Source: JBFMDN01 sp040753915 (lineage in GTDB: Bacteria; Desulfobacterota; Desulfomonilia; Desulfomonilales; Desulfomonilaceae). Taken from it: DNA of 64,000 nucleotides. The stretch lies in NCBI GenBank assembly GCA_040753915.1, contig JBFMDN010000011.1:40475-104474 (forward strand). Direction: 5' to 3'. Shown piece by piece: positions 43,342 to 52,557 of the stretch. The position numbers and the translations under genes were made by a program. The notes under the pieces were generated by a model. That model was not told the DNA's origin. It saw only the letters and a program-made list of their open reading frames with translations, and ran no database searches. The first letter of the stretch is position 1. Every line of letters begins with the position of its first letter.

Positions 43342-43749
43342 TTATTCGAGCCCTCTCAACATGTCCTCGTACTCGTTGGCGCTCATCAGATTCTCAAGGT
43401 CGGTCGCATTTGTCGGCCTGACCTTTATCAGCCAACCTGCGCCATACGGGTCTTCATTCACCAACCTGGGAGACTCACCCAGCTCTCCGTTGATTGCCAC
43501 AATCTCTCCTGCGACCGGCATGAAGACCTCTGAGACCGCCTTGACAGACTCCAGGGTACCGAATTCTTCTCCCTTCTCGAAGAAATCCCCCTCCTGAGGC
43601 AATTCCACAAAGGTGATGTCCCCAAGCTGATCTTGAGCATAATCGGAGATTCCCACCACAACGATATCATTTTCCTGGCGTGCCCATTCATGATCGTGGG
43701 CATACCGGACCGTTTCCGGAAAATGTAACTCATGAATCTCTTTCATCAC
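43342..43749 (-). CDS. gcvH: Glycine cleavage system H protein
   Basis: A 135-residue lipoyl carrier. The lipoylated Lys is in GTLESVKAVSEVFMPVAGEI, and RYAHDHEWARQENDIVVVGI and GDITFVELP complete the fold. It shuttles the aminomethyl group from the P-protein to GcvT and then dihydrolipoamide to a dehydrogenase. The first ATG (MMKE) lies 20 bases inside gcvT; the second is also usable. Confidence 0.95.
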   Translation of the reverse strand: MMKEIHELHFPETVRYAHDHEWARQENDIVVVGISDYAQDQLGDITFVELPQEGDFFEKGEEFGTLESVKAVSEVFMPVAGEIVAINGELGESPRLVNEDPYGAGWLIKVRPTNATDLENLMSANEYEDMLRGLE

Positions 43750-45043
43750 TCCCTACCCCTCTCCTTTCAATCATCAGGCTCATGGGCCGAAGAGCCGTCC
43801 TGTCCGGTCGGATATCCTCGACAATTTCCACCCGAATCTTCCGTCTCTTGTCCTTGAGCTCCACGACCTGGCCCAGCGGCAAGCGATGCCTCACGCGAAC
43901 AAAGCCGCAGCTCAACCCCTTGGCCTTAAAGCCATCCGGCTTGTCCGGGCTCACAACACTGTAGATTCGATTACCCACGCGGCCGATTGCCATGTCTGCC
44001 ACGCAGGTGAGGACAATTCCCAGGTCCGTTCCGTCAGGTCCCAAGACGACTGCAGGATCGTGGACGGAAACTTTACGGGGATCGTATCCAGCAAACGCCT
44101 GAGTATGCTCTGCGCTATTTCTCTTGCCAAGCACCACGTCGCCGAGAAAGTCTTTGGTGAAGCCCGTGCCGTCTTCGTTGAAGGGCAGGGCGTGCGGCCA
44201 AGGGTGGTTAATGAACGGCCAGGAACCGATATCCTGCCCCGAGAGCGGCAGCACCGCTCCCGCCCTCAGAGAGTCTCTCGCAGCCAGACCGCACGGAATG
44301 AGCCCAAACTCCTTACCAGCAGCCAGAATCAGCTCCCATGTATCGCCCAACATAGCAGAACGGACAAAGAGCTCGAAACCGAATTCTCCAGTGTATCCCG
44401 TGCGGGAGACCAAAACCGCAGCCCCGTTCTTCAAGAAAACATCGGCCAGCGGTGAATCCTCGTCAAAATGCCCCTTGAACGAGAAATAGCTCATGGGGAG
44501 CAGAGCTCGTTCCGGCTCGTGCAGCACTTTCGCGAGAATTCGTGCCGAATTCGGTCCCTGAAGATCGATCTTGCCGATTTTTCCTGTCAGATCATCCAGT
44601 TCAAAAACGTGGCTTCCCTTGCACGCAGCCAGGTGGGAGCATACCTCTTCGCCCTTACCGGCGTTCACCACAACGAGATACGTATCGAGAGCCAAGAAGA
44701 AGACCACTGCGTCGTCAATCACGTGGCCCAGATCATTGAGGAACGCTCCAAAGGCAGCCCTTCCCGATCTGGGAGGACCGCCATTTCGCTGTCTCCAGGA
44801 ATCGAGGTCTCGCGTAAAGCAGCTCTGAAGAAGGTCGAAGCTTCCGGGCCCAATCAGGCTGATCACGGACATGTGCGACGTATCAAACATGCCGCAACCT
44901 TCAATTACTGCCAAGTGTTCGGCGACCGCGCCGGAGGGATACCACAAGGGCATTTCCCACCCTCTGAAGGGGGCCATCGTGGCGCCGTGAGAAGTATGCC
45001 ACCCGTGCAGGGGCGTCTTGAGATTATCTGAACCAAGGTCCAT
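43730..45043 (-). CDS. gcvT: Glycine cleavage system T protein (aminomethyltransferase)
   Basis: A 437-residue tetrahydrofolate-dependent aminomethyltransferase and first gene of the gcvT-gcvH-gcvPA-gcvPB operon. LKTPLHGWHTSHGATMAPFRGWEMPLWY at the start, MFDTSHMSVI, TGYTGEFGFELF (folate pocket) and AARDSLRAGAVLPL are conserved. It is longer than the E. coli enzyme (364) because of insertions and an extended C-terminus (KIRVEIVEDIRPDRTALRPM). I took the ATG at 45043, which has a G-rich site upstream, over one 54 bases earlier. Lipoamide dehydrogenase (L protein) is not in the window, and I found no glycine riboswitch upstream. Confidence 0.93.
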   Translation of the reverse strand: MDLGSDNLKTPLHGWHTSHGATMAPFRGWEMPLWYPSGAVAEHLAVIEGCGMFDTSHMSVISLIGPGSFDLLQSCFTRDLDSWRQRNGGPPRSGRAAFGAFLNDLGHVIDDAVVFFLALDTYLVVVNAGKGEEVCSHLAACKGSHVFELDDLTGKIGKIDLQGPNSARILAKVLHEPERALLPMSYFSFKGHFDEDSPLADVFLKNGAAVLVSRTGYTGEFGFELFVRSAMLGDTWELILAAGKEFGLIPCGLAARDSLRAGAVLPLSGQDIGSWPFINHPWPHALPFNEDGTGFTKDFLGDVVLGKRNSAEHTQAFAGYDPRKVSVHDPAVVLGPDGTDLGIVLTCVADMAIGRVGNRIYSVVSPDKPDGFKAKGLSCGFVRVRHRLPLGQVVELKDKRRKIRVEIVEDIRPDRTALRPMSLMIERRGVGSDERDS

Positions 45044-45971
45044 AAGTACACCCCCTTCGCACCCTATCTTCTGCCCGAGGCCGACAGAACCACGCACCGA
45101 CTATCGATGCGCGGCACTGTAGCAATGGGGCATCTGCCTGTCAATCTATAGTGGAGGGGATTGAGAACAGGTCCGACCATTACTCGTGAGCCGAATCACA
45201 CACAATAGCGTGACAACACTGGCACCGTTCCGGTATCGCTTTGTTCATGAGTCAAGAGGTCTACAGACACTGTTGGGAAATCTCCACGTCCGCTTTGACC
45301 ATATGTCGATCGAAGGCTCACTGGCTCTCAATTGCGATGAATGCCAAGCAAATTCAATGCGCGGCAGTATAGCTGCGACAAACCCACTGACGTGGGCCCC
45401 AGCGCCATGATTGGGCTGGGGTAAAAATTCCCCCACTCCCCGCTTGGTGGGGGGATTTCGCCCAACGATAACCAACCTATAACACTGACGTTTTTCAAGA
45501 CGCTCGCGGAGACGGGCGTTTTAGGCCCAAATTCTGTGGGTCTTCGTTTGTGCCGCGTCTCAGGGCAATCGTTCCGACTCGCTCTCAACATAGTGATAAT
45601 TCACGCATAAGATAGTCTCCGCTCCTATTGTACCGCCACTGGCATAATGATTGCTTTGAGAGAAGACCAGGTGTTCCACAGTATTTGCGCTGTGGATATC
45701 CCAACCTTCTTGCATGGCGGGCGCTCTCAATTTAGCGGGACTGCCCGCAACCCCCCTGAGAGGCGAAAAGGACGCAACTGACGACGGAGAGCTCATCGAG
45801 TGGGAGCGGTTGCGCACCACAGCAGCCGGCGAGCCTCCACAGAAAGGTGCTGGAAAGATCCGAAGTGCGCCCTCGCTAACGGAGAAGAGCCGAGCCAAGA
45901 GGCAGGCTATGAGGTCGGTCAAGGCAAATTGACCGAAAATCAAGAAAGACAGTCACAAGGGAGATGGAATC
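45044..45971. other. 928-base intergenic stretch between divergent units
   Basis: It separates gcvT (minus) from a TPR gene (plus) and must contain both promoters. The one clear structure is a G/C-rich hairpin (next entry). Frames on the minus strand at 45245-45475 and 45560-45943 have no signature and I do not support them. Confidence 0.4.
45425..45458. promoter_or_regulatory. Strong 12-bp hairpin in the gcvT upstream region
   Basis: AAATTCCCCCAC (45425-45436) pairs with GTGGGGGGATTT (45447-45458), one T-G wobble, around a 10-base loop. It has A/T ends on both sides like a bidirectional terminator, but no gene ends near it. It could be a remnant terminator, a small RNA end, or a regulatory structure. 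Confidence 0.45.
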
Positions 45972-47060
45972 ATGAAGAGGAGCATCTTCGGTACCCTGAC
46001 ACTTTCATGTGTGCTCTTGATCTTCATATCTTCGGGTCACGGGAGCGGTCAAACATGCAAAGGTCTCTATTCCGAGGCAGTGATCCTGTGCGACCAGGGC
46101 CAGTGGACTGATGCAGCAAGAGTGGCGAAAATGGCTCTGAAGAAGGCCGAGCCTGCTCAAGGCTCTCAGAGAGTGCATACACTCCGGTCGCTGCGCCTCT
46201 TGGACAAGGTGCAGAGAGAGCGCGGAAACTTGCTGGAGGCCCGGAAGTTTTGCACTCGGGCTCACACCGTGTGCCTAGCGCTATACGGAAATGCGCATCC
46301 GAGCTCCGTGCGCTCGCTGGTGGCTCTCGGCGACCTGAGTGCAAGGGAGGGAAAGTATAGTGAGGCGGAATCCTACTATCGCGCGGCAGTGAAGTCGGGA
46401 GCACAGGCTGGATCGGTAGCGGACCTGGAGGTCGCGTCGGCCTTGGTCGGGCTCGCTGCGATATACCGGACCGACGGGAAGAATCAGGAAGCGAGAAAGC
46501 TTTACGAACAGGCACTCGAAGCGTACGACATGTCGAGAAAATATCGACCTGCCCTCAATGAACCGGCGGCCGACATCCTTTGCAATCTAGGAGATATGGA
46601 TAAGGATCGAGGAAACTTCCCGTTTGCAGCCGAATCTTACCGGAGGGCGATCGAAAAATTCACGATGTTGGCCGGCTCGGAAAATGTAAAGACAGCCGAC
46701 GCACGGATGCGACTGGCCGACCTTTACGTCCGTTGGGGGAAGCCAGTGCGAGCGGAGAGGCAGTACAAGAAAGCAGTGGCAACGTACCGCAACGTAGGCG
46801 GAAACGAGATAAAGTCTGCCATCGCCATGAAATGCATTGGTGATCTACAGTCTGAGAGAGGCAATTGGGAGCTCGCAGAGCGGTATTACACGAAATCGAT
46901 GATGACACTGAGCGACTGCAGCCCTAGCTGCGATCTCACCCTAGCAACGGTCATGAAAGCCCTCGCTGATCTAAAAATGAGACGGGGAGACCATGCTCGA
47001 GCGATCCCAGTCTACGGGAAGATTCTTGCCAGGCTTAATGTGGATTCGGGGCAGAAATAG
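45972..47060 (+). CDS. Exported TPR-repeat protein
   Basis: A 362-residue protein with a signal peptide (~1-27). The rest is built of 6-7 tetratricopeptide repeats; clear ones are LVALGDLSAREGKYSEAESYYRAA, LVGLAAIYRTDGKNQEARKLYEQAL, ILCNLGDMDKDRGNFPFAAESYRRA, RLADLYVRWGKPVRAERQYKKAV and CIGDLQSERGNWELAERYYTKS, in the longer 42-residue spacing of the Kinesin-light-chain type. It would act as a periplasmic protein-interaction scaffold. The next gene starts 159 bases later and is a regulator; a functional link is not shown. Confidence 0.8.
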   Translation: MKRSIFGTLTLSCVLLIFISSGHGSGQTCKGLYSEAVILCDQGQWTDAARVAKMALKKAEPAQGSQRVHTLRSLRLLDKVQRERGNLLEARKFCTRAHTVCLALYGNAHPSSVRSLVALGDLSAREGKYSEAESYYRAAVKSGAQAGSVADLEVASALVGLAAIYRTDGKNQEARKLYEQALEAYDMSRKYRPALNEPAADILCNLGDMDKDRGNFPFAAESYRRAIEKFTMLAGSENVKTADARMRLADLYVRWGKPVRAERQYKKAVATYRNVGGNEIKSAIAMKCIGDLQSERGNWELAERYYTKSMMTLSDCSPSCDLTLATVMKALADLKMRRGDHARAIPVYGKILARLNVDSGQK

Positions 47061-47219
47061 TTCGGCCCCTCTGAGATTGGATCCAGACGGAGAGATTGGG
47101 GCGGGCGGCTTCCTTGGAGCCGCCTGCCCAGTAATTGACGGGGAAAAAAGGATGAGGTACCGTCGCGTTGTCTCCTGTTTTACGAGTGGCAATGAGGCCG
47201 CTCGAACAGCGATCGATAA

Positions 47220-49430
47220 ATGAATTCTTTTCGTATAGGCAACATGGTGTCGCCAGTTCCGAACAATCCGGGCTCCGACGGGCTAATGACCCGGCCATGC
47301 ATACTTGTGGTTGATGACGAGGAGAGAAATCTCCTACTCATGAAGTTTCTCCTGGAATCGTTCGGATACGCATCAATTCTTGCATCAAGTGGAGAGGAAG
47401 CCCTGGAGAAACTCGGACCCGGTGTGGACCTCGTTCTCCTGGATGTAATGTTGAAGGGGCTCGACGGATTTCAAATCGCTCGACGGATTCGTGCGCATCC
47501 AGAATATGGGGATCTTCCTATCGTTATGGTCACGGTTCTCTCTGGCCGAGAAGACCGACTCCAGGCCGTGCAGGCGGGTGCCAACGATTTTGTGACCAAG
47601 CCGGTTGACAAGGTAGAGCTCCGGGTTCGTATGGAATCATTGCTTCAGATGAAGGAGGCTCGAGACAAGCTCAAACGGTACCACGAGGACCTCGAGACGA
47701 TAGTCAAAACGCGTACCGAGGCTCTGTCAGCCAGCGAAGCGCGGTACCGCATGCTGGTGGAGAACGCCCCGGTGGGAATCATCTCCTGCGACCTGTCAGG
47801 CAATGTTGTGGATGCAAATTGCCAGGCTCAGGCAATCTTCGGCTCTCTCACCCCCGAGAAACGCACACGAGCGAATGTCCTTACTGATCCCTCATTCGTT
47901 GCTGCTGGTATCGCCAAATGCATTAACCGTTGCCTCGCCGGCGGCAAAATGGTTGCGTGCGAAGGCAACTGTGTCACTTCCTCCCAAGAGGATGTGTTCC
48001 TGCGGCTCAACATAGTGCCCTTGCGCGACGGCGAGGGTGCCGTGATTGGAGCACAAGCCATAGTGGAGGATGCGACTGAGGAGAAGAAGGTAATGGAACG
48101 CCTTCGCGAAAGCGAACGGCGGTTCCGCGCCGTTTTTGAGACCGCCCTGGACTGCATCTTCATCAAAGATCGTGAGCTACGATATACCCACGTTAACCCC
48201 GCTATGTTGAATCTTCTGGGGATCGCGTCTGAAGAATTCATCGGACGCACCGATGGAGAATTGTATGGAGAGGACCAGGCCCGAAGCCTGACGCAAGTAG
48301 ATGCTCGCGTACTGGAGGGGCAGGCGGTTCAGTCCGAGCATGCTATCACCGTAAACGGACGCCTTGTAGCATTTAACTGCGTCAAGGTACCCCTGACCGA
48401 CCATGCCGGGGAAACCGTCGGCCTGTGCGGGATAGCGCGGGAGGTGACCCAGTACACGACGTGGAAAAAGTTCTCTGCGACCGAAGAGCCCCTCTCCGCC
48501 GCTATGCGCGCGACCCTCGAGAGTGCCAGACTCGCAGCGCGCAGCGACAGCATAGTGCTGCTCATGGGTGAGAGCGGCAGCGGCAAAGATTATGTCGCGA
48601 AGTACCTGCATGAAAACTCGCCGCGCTCTGGAGGACCGTTCTTCACTATCAATTGTGCTGCATTGCCACCCGAGCTTGCGGAATCAGAGCTGTTCGGACA
48701 TGAGCCTGGCGCGTTCTCCGGGGCAAAGGGGCGCAAACGCGGCCTGCTGGAGCTCGCGGAAGGGGGGACGCTCCTTCTCAATGAAATCGGAGAATTGGCC
48801 CTCGCTCTTCAGGCAAAGTTGTTGACATTTCTCGACACCCAGTCCTTTACACGAGTCGGCGGCGAGCGGAGCACTACGGTCAATGCGAGATTGCTGGCAG
48901 CAACGAATCGCGATCTTGAAAAGGAAGTGGCAGAAGGTCGATTTCGGCAAGACCTCTTCTACCGGATCAACGTGATCTGCATTACTGTACCCCCGCTCCG
49001 AGACAGAGTGGACGATCTTCCGATACTTGTCAGAGATCTGACTGCTGGCCTTTGTAAGAAGCTGGGTTTCGTCGAGCCTCCCCTGATCCACCAGAAATGC
49101 CTCGAGATCTTTACGGCCTACAAGTGGCCTGGCAATGTACGCGAGCTGAAGAATGTGCTGGAGCGTGCTCTCATTCTTTCACAGGGAAGGGAAATCGATC
49201 CCCACGCCATTGGGTTCCCTCTGGACCAAGCTGGGCCCACGTCCGACGATTCCCTAGTAGTGAAGAAGTCTACAGACGAAACGTTTAATGATATCCTCAG
49301 GGCGGTAAAACGCAATCTCATCGAGGAGGCGCTGAGACGCTCAGGAGGAAATCGGACTCGTGCAGCGTCAATGCTCGGGCTTTCCCGGTACGCCCTCAAA
49401 CACTATATCAAGGCCCTCGCGATAGAATAG
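47220..49430 (+). CDS. Sigma-54-dependent response regulator (REC-PAS-PAS-AAA-Fis) with unusual Walker B
   Basis: A 736-residue regulator. Receiver ~27-145 (VVDDEERN, LVLLDVMLKG, TKPVDK); two PAS domains ~180-295 and ~305-420; sigma-54 interaction AAA+ domain ~430-655; Fis-type helix-turn-helix at the end (NRTRAASMLGLSRYALKHYIKAL). Walker A is GESGSGKD. The sigma-54 contact loop reads GAFSGA instead of GAFTGA, and Walker B reads GGTLLLNEIGEL, with Asn where the family has Asp. The Asn may weaken ATP hydrolysis. No histidine kinase lies next to it. The start is uncertain: no good ribosome binding site precedes 47220 or the in-frame ATGs at 47244 and 47286. Confidence 0.88.
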   Translation: MNSFRIGNMVSPVPNNPGSDGLMTRPCILVVDDEERNLLLMKFLLESFGYASILASSGEEALEKLGPGVDLVLLDVMLKGLDGFQIARRIRAHPEYGDLPIVMVTVLSGREDRLQAVQAGANDFVTKPVDKVELRVRMESLLQMKEARDKLKRYHEDLETIVKTRTEALSASEARYRMLVENAPVGIISCDLSGNVVDANCQAQAIFGSLTPEKRTRANVLTDPSFVAAGIAKCINRCLAGGKMVACEGNCVTSSQEDVFLRLNIVPLRDGEGAVIGAQAIVEDATEEKKVMERLRESERRFRAVFETALDCIFIKDRELRYTHVNPAMLNLLGIASEEFIGRTDGELYGEDQARSLTQVDARVLEGQAVQSEHAITVNGRLVAFNCVKVPLTDHAGETVGLCGIAREVTQYTTWKKFSATEEPLSAAMRATLESARLAARSDSIVLLMGESGSGKDYVAKYLHENSPRSGGPFFTINCAALPPELAESELFGHEPGAFSGAKGRKRGLLELAEGGTLLLNEIGELALALQAKLLTFLDTQSFTRVGGERSTTVNARLLAATNRDLEKEVAEGRFRQDLFYRINVICITVPPLRDRVDDLPILVRDLTAGLCKKLGFVEPPLIHQKCLEIFTAYKWPGNVRELKNVLERALILSQGREIDPHAIGFPLDQAGPTSDDSLVVKKSTDETFNDILRAVKRNLIEEALRRSGGNRTRAASMLGLSRYALKHYIKALAIE

Positions 49431-49612
49431 CACCCCGGTAAGAAGTGCCTTCCAGTACGGCCGACTCCGACCTCGAGGAAGCAATGGATCGGATCTGCGC
49501 CTCTAATGACGTCCTATTTTCAGGGCGATTCCTTCAGCCGCGGCTTCTTCTCCAGGCGAAATCCGCGGACTGCAACTCGTAACGAGCCAAGAACCCTCTC
49601 TTCGTCCAAAGC

Positions 49613-50551
49613 TCATGTCAATTCATCCATGGCTTCGCGGATCACTGCTGCACTCTTGTGGAGAGCTTCGTGCTCCAAAGGGTTCAACTCAAGAGGGAAA
49701 GTAGCGAGAACTCCGTCCCCTCCCACGAGGCGTGGAAGCGACACACAAACATTGCGTACCCCTGCCACCTCTTCCTCGGGCGTGGAAACTGTGAGGATAG
49801 AGCGTTGGTCGTGGAGAATCACGTCCACGATTTTGGCCACTGCACTCCCTATCCCATAGTAGGTGGCGCCCTTCCCCTCAATAATGGCGTACGCGGCGTT
49901 TCGGACCTGATTGTCAACTTGCATCCGGGAGCTCTCATCGAAATTGATCCCTCGAAGCTCGCAGAAGCGCTTCAGAGTAACAGCACCGATCCTCACGAGT
50001 GACCACGCCAAGACTTCGGAATCCCCATGTTCGCCCAGCACGTACGCGTGCACGTGGTGAGGGTCTACACCCACTGCTCCCGCCACGAGGCTACGAAATC
50101 GGGCTGTGTCAAGCATTGTCCCCGTGCCGATAACCCTCGAGCTCGGAAGGCCGTACCGAGCGGCATGGAGCACAGCGAGATGAGTCATAATGTCAACGGG
50201 ATTCGTTGCAACAATGAGGATAGCATCGGGAGCCGCATCCAATATCCTCGGGACCACCTGCTCGAATACCGCCGCATTTCGTTTGAGGAGCTCCAGTCGG
50301 GATTCCCCCGGTCTTTGGCTCACGCCGGCAGATACGATGACCGCTCGAGCTCCTTTCAAGTCCGCGTAATCACCACTTTGGATGGTAAGGGGATAAGAGA
50401 ACGGCACCGCGTGACTGATATCCCGCGCTTCCGCTTCAGCCCGGTCATGATTCTTGTCAACGAGCACCACTTCTCGCCCTATTCCTCTCATCAACACAGC
50501 GTAGGCTGACGTTGAACCGACGAGACCGCTTCCTACAACCCCGATCTTCAT
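49613..50551 (-). CDS. ldh: L-lactate dehydrogenase
   Basis: A 312-residue NAD-dependent dehydrogenase. The start MKIGVVGSGLVGSTSAYAV is the NAD-binding glycine loop. SAGVSQRPGESRLELLKRN carries Gln before the Arg-Pro-Gly motif, which marks lactate rather than malate dehydrogenase (Arg there). GTGTMLDTARF holds the active-site Asp/Arg, and YVLGEHGDSEV the catalytic His. It interconverts pyruvate and lactate. It has 38 bases to the next gene downstream of the protease on the same strand and may be cotranscribed after it. Confidence 0.9.
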   Translation of the reverse strand: MKIGVVGSGLVGSTSAYAVLMRGIGREVVLVDKNHDRAEAEARDISHAVPFSYPLTIQSGDYADLKGARAVIVSAGVSQRPGESRLELLKRNAAVFEQVVPRILDAAPDAILIVATNPVDIMTHLAVLHAARYGLPSSRVIGTGTMLDTARFRSLVAGAVGVDPHHVHAYVLGEHGDSEVLAWSLVRIGAVTLKRFCELRGINFDESSRMQVDNQVRNAAYAIIEGKGATYYGIGSAVAKIVDVILHDQRSILTVSTPEEEVAGVRNVCVSLPRLVGGDGVLATFPLELNPLEHEALHKSAAVIREAMDELT

Positions 50552-50589
50552 GACCCCCCCTTCGCCTTCGTCAGGCTACTTAGCACTCG

Positions 50590-51717
50590 TCATGAAAAGG
50601 GACCCAGCACCTGTTTGATTTCCATGAACCTCAGCAGGCCTGATTTCGTTATCATTCCGACAGGTCGATCGCCCCTCATCACCAGAAGCCGTCCAATCCC
50701 TCCCTGGGTCATCTTTTTCAGCGCATCGCTCAGCGACTCAGTAGGTTCGATCTGGAGATCCGGACCGAGTGGTCTCATCGCTTCTCGCACCGTCATGGTC
50801 TCCCGATCCTTTGGTGGAATCTCCTTGAGATCGGACAAAGAGAGCACTCCAACGGCCCTCCCATTGTCCACTACTGGAAATCCTCCATGTCCGTACCTCA
50901 GGAAATAATCCTGTGCCACCTGTTCCAGCGACAGGGAGGGACTTACGGATATCACGTCCTCCACCATGAGTCTCTCCACCTGAACACCTTCCAAAGATTG
51001 CCTTATAATCGTCTGATGGTAACCGGTGGCAGCGATGCCTCTGAGAAACATACCTATGAAAATGAGCCATAAACCCCCAACCAGCGCTCCAGCAAAAATC
51101 TGCAGCACACCAAGAAGCATCAAGGCCCACGCAAATCCCTTCCCGATGTCTGACGCCCACTTGGTCGCCCTGGTCACGGACCCGGTTCTCCACCAGACCA
51201 ATGCTCGAAAGATCCGTCCCCCATCCAGGGGGTACCCAGGAACGAGATTGAAGACCCCGAGAGCCAAGTTGATCCATGCCAGGTACTCGAAGATTGCCTC
51301 CACCAGGGTCGGAACAGATCCCGATATAGCCGCAGACACTATCCAGAATATGAGTGCGAGCCCGAAGCTCGCCAAGGGTCCCACCACAGCGATCTTGAAC
51401 TCCACCATTGGGTCGCGCGGCTCCTCCGCTATGTGAGCCACGCCACCAAAGACAAACAACGTAATTTCAGGTATCTGAATTCCTTGACGCACTGCGGTGA
51501 TGGAGTGGGACAATTCGTGGATAAGGATACTGGCAAAGAAGAAGAGAGCCGACACTACGCCGGCCAACCAGTACACCTGGATGCTGTACCCGGGGAAAAA
51601 ATGGGGAAAGTATCCCGCGGACAATCCCCAGACAACGAGCACGAAGATTATCAGCCATGAATAGTTGAGAGTTACCTTAATGCCCTGGACCTGGAAAAGG
51701 TATATGGCTCCATGCAT
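50590..51717 (-). CDS. Site-2 protease family metalloprotease with CBS domains
   Basis: A 375-residue intramembrane protease. The start MHGAIYLFQVQGIKVTLNYSW was preferred over one 34 codons upstream. HELSH (residues 67-71) supplies two zinc ligands and the catalytic Glu; NLVPGYPLDGGR supplies the Asp. Six membrane helices, then two CBS domains (~245-370: VEDVISVSPSLSLEQVAQD, LSDALKKMTQGGIGRLLVM). This matches the S2P/M50 group III enzymes related to SpoIVFB; CBS domains bind adenine nucleotides and may regulate cleavage. The substrate, often a membrane-anchored anti-sigma factor, is not evident from neighbours. Confidence 0.9.
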   Translation of the reverse strand: MHGAIYLFQVQGIKVTLNYSWLIIFVLVVWGLSAGYFPHFFPGYSIQVYWLAGVVSALFFFASILIHELSHSITAVRQGIQIPEITLFVFGGVAHIAEEPRDPMVEFKIAVVGPLASFGLALIFWIVSAAISGSVPTLVEAIFEYLAWINLALGVFNLVPGYPLDGGRIFRALVWWRTGSVTRATKWASDIGKGFAWALMLLGVLQIFAGALVGGLWLIFIGMFLRGIAATGYHQTIIRQSLEGVQVERLMVEDVISVSPSLSLEQVAQDYFLRYGHGGFPVVDNGRAVGVLSLSDLKEIPPKDRETMTVREAMRPLGPDLQIEPTESLSDALKKMTQGGIGRLLVMRGDRPVGMITKSGLLRFMEIKQVLGPFS

Positions 51718-52205
51718 GAGTCCTCCCCCTCTCCCGGCCATTTCCGTGTTGTTTGATTCTGAACCTTCAGCCACAATGCACCTCCTTACGTTTGTGGTGT
51801 TGGAGGGGAAACTGAACAAATCTGATCCCTTAGAATCGAATCAGTCCACCTCAGTGCCTGTCGAGAACGGCCTGCGATTCACGAGGTCTCTCGCAGTAGA
51901 TTTCGCTCCTGCGAAAGGTCCGTCCGATCACGTGCCCGGCCCCGATGCAACGCGTGCCAAAGCACAACAAGAAATTATTGCAATTTCACTTGATCTTCTA
52001 GAGGGATCGTTCAGGCGGATCCGCGACGAACAGGGAGAATTCTGCGGTGACATCACTACGGACAAGTACCACCGCTCGTTCCGGCATCGGAAATCCCCCG
52101 GTTTCTGGTACATGCAAAGTTGTCGTGGAGGTGGCCCGACCCCGCTGGATGAATGGGTTGCACTGCCTCACCGAAGATACTTGAACGACGCTGGTCCGGA
52201 ATGGG

Positions 52206-52282
<77 letters not shown>

Positions 52283-52368
52283 ATCCGATTCTTGCGCAGT
52301 AACGTGAACGATCCCGAAAAGACGTCTGGCGCTCTCCGAGCAGGCACGCTTTCAGCCTTGAAGCGCAG

Positions 52369-52445
52369 TGGGGAGAGTGAGGGGACTCGAACCCCTGGCC
52401 ACAGGGGCCACAACCCTGTGCTCTGCCAACTGAGCTACACTCTCC
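52369..52445 (-). tRNA. tRNA-His (anticodon GTG)
   Basis: Acceptor stem GAGAGTG (52438-52444) pairs with CACTCTC (52373-52379). An extra 5' G at 52445 (G-1) faces discriminator C at 52372, the identity pair of histidine tRNA. Anticodon loop TTGTGGC gives GTG. CCA is encoded (52369-52371). Confidence 0.95.
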
Positions 52446-52455
52446 ATACCCCAAA

Positions 52456-52484
52456 ACTGTAGATCGTTGCCGATGAGATGTCAA
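52456..52484 (-). promoter_or_regulatory. Sigma-70-type promoter of tRNA-His/tRNA-Arg
   Basis: On the minus strand, TTGACA (52479-52484), a 17-base spacer and TACAGT (52456-52461), ten bases before the mature tRNA-His. No separate promoter is apparent before tRNA-Arg. Confidence 0.65.
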
Positions 52485-52557
52485 CCCTCCGTTGACGGCT
52501 AACGTCTGGTACAGGAGGGCAAATGGGCGCCTCTCACTGAGTCGCTATCCAAGGGAA

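Noticed and set aside
45044..45200. Glycine riboswitch before gcvT
   Set aside because: I looked for the conserved tandem aptamer elements on the minus strand and did not see them.
45560..45943. 127-codon minus-strand frame in the gcvT upstream region
   Set aside because: No recognisable domain, Ser/Pro/Ala-rich, and no ribosome binding site; could be a short unknown protein but is not supported.
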